Shown piece after piece: positions 62,310 through 64,000 of a stretch of 64,000 nt of DNA. This DNA comes from Fibrobacter sp. (lineage in GTDB: Bacteria > Fibrobacterota > Fibrobacteria > Fibrobacterales > Fibrobacteraceae). Each line of letters starts with the position of its first letter. Position 1 is the stretch's first letter. A program made the translations under genes and the position numbers. Location: assembly GCA_017412605.1 (NCBI GenBank), contig JAFPWY010000003.1:124001-188000 (forward strand), read 5' to 3'. Below the pieces are notes generated by a model. It ran no database searches. It saw only the letters and a list, made by a program, of their open reading frames with translations, and was not told the DNA's origin.

Positions 62310-63908
62310 ATAAAAAAACTCTCTCTCCTCATACCTCTATCCTCATTCCTTCTCTTCGGTTGCGACGAGACGACCAACGTCACCGAGACGACCGGCCCGA
62401 CATCGGTCGCGAAGTTCAAGGACCTTGCCGAATGTACCGATGAAAACGAGGGCGACCTCGTGTACGTGAAGGATTCTGCGGCGGCGTACCTGTGCGCCGA
62501 CGGCGTATGGAACGTATTGAGCGCCTCCGCCGCGGATGGCTCCGACGGAAAGGGTGGCTCCGACGGAAAGGGTGGTTCCGACGGTTCTGACGGTAAGAAC
62601 GGCGAAAACGGAACGTCGTGCACGGCGACTGCGTTGAAGGACAAGTCGGGGTTCGAGCTGACTTGCGGTGGCAAGGTTGTCGGAACGATTACGAACGGTA
62701 CGGACGGCGAAAACGGAACGTCGTGCACGGCGACTGCGTTGAAGGACAAGTCGGGGTTCGAGCTGACTTGCGGTGGCAAGGTTGTCGGAACGATTACGAA
62801 TGGTACGGACGGCACCAACGGTTTGAATGGCGAGAAGGGAACCTCTTGCGAGGGCAAGAAGAACAAGGACGGCTCCGTGACGATTTCGTGCGGAGGTAAA
62901 GAGGTCGCTACTATCAAGAGCGGCGACGACGGCAAGTCGGCCTACGAGCTGTCAGGATTCGAAGGTACCGAAGAGGAATGGCTTAAATCGCTGAAGGGTA
63001 AGGATGGTGCAAAGGGTGAAAACTGCACGTCCGAAGAGAAGGGGAATGGTGTCGTTACGCTGAAATGCGGCGATGAAGACGCCGTGACGCTGTACAAGGC
63101 AGTGTGCGGAAATCAGCCGTTTGACCCGTCGAAAAAGTTCTGCTATGGATTGAAACTGTACGACTTTTGCGATGGCAAGGTTTACGACCCGGAAAATCAA
63201 TTCTGCTATGGATTGAAACCGTACGACCTTTGCGATGGCAAGGTTTACGACCCGGAAAATCAATTCTGCGCAATGCGTGGCGATGATGTTGAACGTGTCT
63301 ACAAGAAGGTGACCATTGGCACGCAGACTTGGATGGCGGAAAATTTGAACTACCAGACCGAAAACAGTTGGTGCGGTGGCGGAAGCGGAACTACGGAAGG
63401 CAACTGCGAAACCTACGGTCGCCTTTACACATGGGCCACGGCTATGGGCAAGGACGAGTCCACGTGCGGCTACGGCTACGATTGCGACCTTGGCACGGGC
63501 GATGTGCAGGGCGTATGTCCCGACGGCTGGCATTTGCCGAGCAAGGCGGAATGGGAGGCTCTGTTCACCGCAGTGGGCGATCAGGACATAGCAGGCCGGA
63601 AACTCAAGGGTACAACACTCTGGAAAGCGGAAGACGGCATCACCAACGAGGACGCCTACGGCTTCTCTGCGCTCCCTGCTGGCGAAAGGGACAACCGTGG
63701 CAACTTCATCGTACCTGGCTACTACGGCAACTTCTGGAGTGCCACTGAGAGCAATAGCAGCTACGCCGACATCATGTTTCTGCACTACAGCAAAGAGAGT
63801 GCGTACTTGAGCCTCAGCAGTAAGGACATCGCACTCTCGGTTCGTTGCCTCGAGAACTCGCTTGTAGAACTCCAACTAGGGGTGCGTAGCGCCACTAGAA
63901 AACCCTAG
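62310..63908 (+). CDS. FISUMP lipoprotein with collagen-like repeats; ATA in place of start codon
   Basis: A 532-codon frame. Reading from ATA at 62310 gives I-KKLSLLIPLSSFLLFGCDE, a complete lipoprotein signal (lipobox FGC), with AAAAGGGG six bases before the ATA. No ATG fits; the next possible start (GTG 62460) loses the signal. So either ATA is used as start or the gene is impaired by one base change. Then come Gly-rich triplets (about 74-98), two exact 35-residue repeats, a duplicated 21-residue segment and a FISUMP domain (about 330-515: GTQTWMAENLNYQT, GRLYTWATAMG, CPDGWHLPSKAEWE, SVRCLEN). The last 16 residues extend past the normal SVRCL end. Confidence 0.8.
   Translation: MKKLSLLIPLSSFLLFGCDETTNVTETTGPTSVAKFKDLAECTDENEGDLVYVKDSAAAYLCADGVWNVLSASAADGSDGKGGSDGKGGSDGSDGKNGENGTSCTATALKDKSGFELTCGGKVVGTITNGTDGENGTSCTATALKDKSGFELTCGGKVVGTITNGTDGTNGLNGEKGTSCEGKKNKDGSVTISCGGKEVATIKSGDDGKSAYELSGFEGTEEEWLKSLKGKDGAKGENCTSEEKGNGVVTLKCGDEDAVTLYKAVCGNQPFDPSKKFCYGLKLYDFCDGKVYDPENQFCYGLKPYDLCDGKVYDPENQFCAMRGDDVERVYKKVTIGTQTWMAENLNYQTENSWCGGGSGTTEGNCETYGRLYTWATAMGKDESTCGYGYDCDLGTGDVQGVCPDGWHLPSKAEWEALFTAVGDQDIAGRKLKGTTLWKAEDGITNEDAYGFSALPAGERDNRGNFIVPGYYGNFWSATESNSSYADIMFLHYSKESAYLSLSSKDIALSVRCLENSLVELQLGVRSATRKP
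62601..62810 (+). repeat. 105-bp direct tandem duplication in the FISUMP gene
   Basis: 62601-62705 and 62706-62810 differ only at a few positions (for example ACGAACGG versus ACGAATGG). Each encodes 35 residues starting GENGTSCTATALKDKSGFEL. Confidence 0.92.
63138..63263 (+). repeat. 63-bp direct tandem duplication in the FISUMP gene
   Basis: 63138-63200 and 63201-63263 encode FCYGLKLYDFCDGKVYDPEN and FCYGLKPYDLCDGKVYDPEN, each plus Q. Confidence 0.92.
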
Positions 63909-64000
63909 CAGACCCCAGCCCCGCCCAAAGCGGGGCAGGGGGCGTGGACCGCTTTGCGCATCTTTGTATTGCGTTCAAAAGTCAATCACACCAATAAAAA

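Noticed and set aside
63909-64000. A gene or terminator at the window end
   Set aside because: CCCCGC/GCGGGG can form a hairpin but has no T-run, and no frame of useful length starts here.

Overview
The window looks like a chromosomal segment of a Fibrobacter (F. succinogenes-like) bacterium. The evidence is three lipoproteins with the FISUMP domain (Fibrobacter succinogenes major paralogous domain, motifs like WMAENLNY and CPEGWHLP), a TIGR02147-type paralog family protein, many secreted lipoproteins, a C-terminal secretion-type tail on a GLUG-repeat protein, and a lexA promoter carrying the F. succinogenes-type LexA box. No tRNA, rRNA, CRISPR array, insertion sequence or prophage was seen.

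Layout. 1-4.7 kb: lexA (cut by the window edge), thrH, hslO, a DJ-1/PfpI protein, an IscR-like Rrf2 regulator and sufB. 4.7-11.4 kb: tetrapyrrole block (cobA-hemD fusion, cbiX-sirC fusion, hemB, hemL), interrupted between hemB and hemL by an AT-rich radical SAM/SPASM gene and a 101-residue partner. 11.4-16.7 kb, minus strand: a lipid operon (fabF, fabV, a 42-residue membrane microprotein, a DUF2334 deacetylase-like protein, an acyl-CoA synthetase). 16.9-20.1 kb: membrane protein, thioredoxin-like protein, AhbD/NirJ2-type radical SAM protein, small membrane protein, tadA. 20.2-25.8 kb: six tightly packed genes around a MotA/ZorA-like and MotB/OmpA-like ion-channel pair. 25.8-39.1 kb: FISUMP and other lipoproteins, alr, a TonB/AgmX-like protein, an M29 aminopeptidase, a TIGR02147 regulator-like gene and an L,D-transpeptidase. 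39.2-40.4 kb: small AT-rich island with an HNH nuclease. 40.5-45.3 kb: leuCD, a lipoprotein and an M23 peptidase pair. 45.8-53.1 kb: one giant gene for 23 Ig/cadherin-like domains. 53.2-64 kb: ABC-F ATPase, four-helix-bundle protein, a 1477-residue dehydratase activase, a GLUG protein and a collagen-like FISUMP lipoprotein.

How the genes fit together. HemL, HemB, HemD, CobA, SirC and CbiX give most of the route from glutamate semialdehyde to siroheme (hemA and hemC are not here). The AhbD/NirJ2-type protein suggests the siroheme-dependent route to heme. FabF, FabV and the acyl-CoA synthetase form a lipid-synthesis operon.

Most notable. (1) Short palindromic repeats and 7-bp arrays are inserted in frame in cobA-hemD and cbiX-sirC, and the same 7-bp periodicity recurs at many gene ends. 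(2) A flagellum-independent motor-like operon pairs a long coiled-coil MotA-like protein with a MotB/OmpA-like one and unknown partners. (3) The giant Ig protein has an exact three-domain super-repeat: every third domain (2, 5, 8, 11, 14, 17, 20) carries an extra loop. (4) A radical SAM maturase sits beside a small candidate substrate. (5) A FISUMP lipoprotein gene has ATA where its start codon should be. (6) Several genes have a -10 box 6-7 nt before ATG, suggesting leaderless mRNAs.
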